From Archilochus colubris (lineage: Eukaryota > Chordata > Aves > Apodiformes > Trochilidae): 64,000 nt of DNA. Each line of letters begins with the position of its first letter. Positions within the stretch are counted from its first letter, which is position 1. A model generated the notes under the pieces. That model was not told where the DNA came from. It made no database searches and saw only the letters and a list, made by a program, of their open reading frames with translations. Below are positions 63,046-64,000 of this stretch, piece by piece. The stretch covers positions 142,552,052 to 142,616,051 of the forward strand of contig CM041083.1 of assembly GCA_023079485.1 (NCBI GenBank). Direction: 5' to 3'. Position numbers and translations under genes: made by a program.

Positions 63046-64000
63046 AATCACACAACATCCCAGTTCAGAAAGGGCCTCAGAAGATCATCTGGCCCAAATT
63101 TTTGTGGGAAAAGGGAGCCTTGATGAGATCATCTAGCATCCTGTCCAATGGCATCTTGAAAACTTCCAGTGATGGGAACTCAACCAGATCTCTGTTCCAG
63201 TGAATGATTGTTCTCACTGTAAAAAATTTATTTCTTATCTTGAGTTGCACCTGTCCTGGTCCAACTTGTATCCACTGTCCTTTGTTCTCTCCATGTGGAA
63301 AGTTGTGAAAAGAGAGCTTGTCCTCTGTGTAGCTGTCCTTTCAGGGGTGTCTGGAGCACTGTGATGAGGTCCCCCTGAGTTTTTTCTTCTCCAAGGAGAA
63401 GAGAACAAACTGCTTCAGTCTCTCACCATAGGGAAGGTTCTCCAGCCTTCTGATGGTCTTTGTGATCCTCCTTTAGACCATCTCCAGTCTGTGCATGTCT
63501 CACATTGTGAGGACCAGATCTGGACACAGTATCCCAGGTGCAGCTGGACAAGTGCTGAGTAGAGTGAGATGCTCATGTCCGTGTCCCTGCTAGCCATGCC
63601 CCTGTGGATGCAGCCCAGGATCCAATTGGCCTTGGTTGCTGCAGCAGCACACTACTGAATCCTGTTCAGCTTGTTGGCCACCAGCATCCCCAGGTCCTTT
63701 TCTGCAAGGCTGCTCCCCAGCCATACAGAACCAACCCTGCACTGGGCTCTTTGGTGTTGCAGGTGCAGGACTTGGCACTTGTCTGTTAAACTTCATACTC
63801 TTCTTGCTGTCCCACTCCTCCAGCCTGTCCAGGTCTCTCTGTAAGGTGGCCTTCTGACATGTCCCCCTCACCACTCAGTTTTGTGTCACCAGCAAACTTG
63901 GAAAGAGTGCTTCCAGTCTCATTATGCAGCTCATTATGAAGATGTTGAACAGTGCGGGGCCCCGTACTGCCCCCTGGGGGTCCCCAGCTGCCAGCTTGCC
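63046..64000 (-). mobile_element. CR1 LINE, at least 955 bp, cut by window edge
   Basis: Starts at a degraded 3' end ('AATCACACAACATCCCAGTT') and runs through antisense CR1 strings such as 'GAACCAGATCTGGACACAG' (ordered variant), 'TGGATGCAGCCCAGGATCC', 'AACAGTGCGGGGCCCC' and 'CCCCTGGGGGTCCCCAGCT', still inside the reverse-transcriptase region at the window end. A different CR1 subfamily from the copies at 45.5 and 56.8 kb, judging by its wording. Frames inside it are interrupted. Confidence 0.92.

Noticed and set aside
1..64000. tRNA, rRNA, CRISPR, bacterial operon or origin features
   Set aside because: No B-box-like tRNA sequence, no rRNA and no spacer-repeat array seen; the window is vertebrate nuclear DNA, where several of these do not apply.

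Overview
The window looks like nuclear DNA of a bird. Copies of the CR1 LINE occur throughout in both orientations, most ending in the avian CR1 3' signature (tandem ATTCTATGA, seen on the + strand as TCATAGAATCATAGAAT). I see no mammalian-type SINEs or L1, and long AT-rich introns are broken by sharp CpG islands. The species cannot be named from the sequence alone.

The only protein-coding gene I can support is ARHGEF7 (beta-PIX, Cool-1), a Rac/Cdc42 guanine-nucleotide exchange factor. It lies on the minus strand and only its 5' end is present. Exon 1 (coding part 44891-45055, 55 codons starting [10 protein letters not shown]) and exon 2 (28191-28277, 29 codons starting VYPEPR) join in phase 0 and encode the first 84 residues, about three quarters of the N-terminal calponin-homology (CH) domain. 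Both have good splice signals. Intron 1 is 16,613 bp. Intron 2 runs from 28190 off the left edge; I found no third exon in it, so it is probably longer than 28 kb. Everything right of about 45.5 kb is upstream flank with no recognisable gene.

Layout from left to right. 1-28190: intron 2, with a minus-strand CR1 (5.5-5.9 kb), an ancient CR1 remnant (7.8-8.3 kb), a probable solo LTR (20.29-20.59 kb) and the left part of a CpG island (27.6-28.8 kb). 28191-28277: exon 2 inside that island. 28278-44890: intron 1, with a 1.1 kb plus-strand CR1 (30.6-31.7 kb), a minus-strand CR1 (39.3-39.9 kb), a small CpG-rich patch (40.4-40.6 kb) and microsatellites. 44.6-45.7 kb: promoter CpG island with exon 1, a CGG repeat, a strong G-quadruplex motif and a CRE-like site. 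45.54-46.37 kb: a minus-strand CR1 split by a plus-strand CR1, directly against the promoter. 46.4-64 kb: intergenic DNA with recent and old CR1 copies, the largest (63.05-64.0 kb) cut by the window edge.

The points most worth a second look are the two CpG islands 17 kb apart, one per exon, with a YY1-type motif just inside intron 2 that could mark an internal promoter for CH-less PIX isoforms; the G4 plus CGG repeat in the ARHGEF7 leader; the CR1-in-CR1 insertion at the promoter edge; and the LTR-like insertion. I found no sign of a wholly new system. Most other open reading frames here are chance frames in GC-rich islands or inside CR1.
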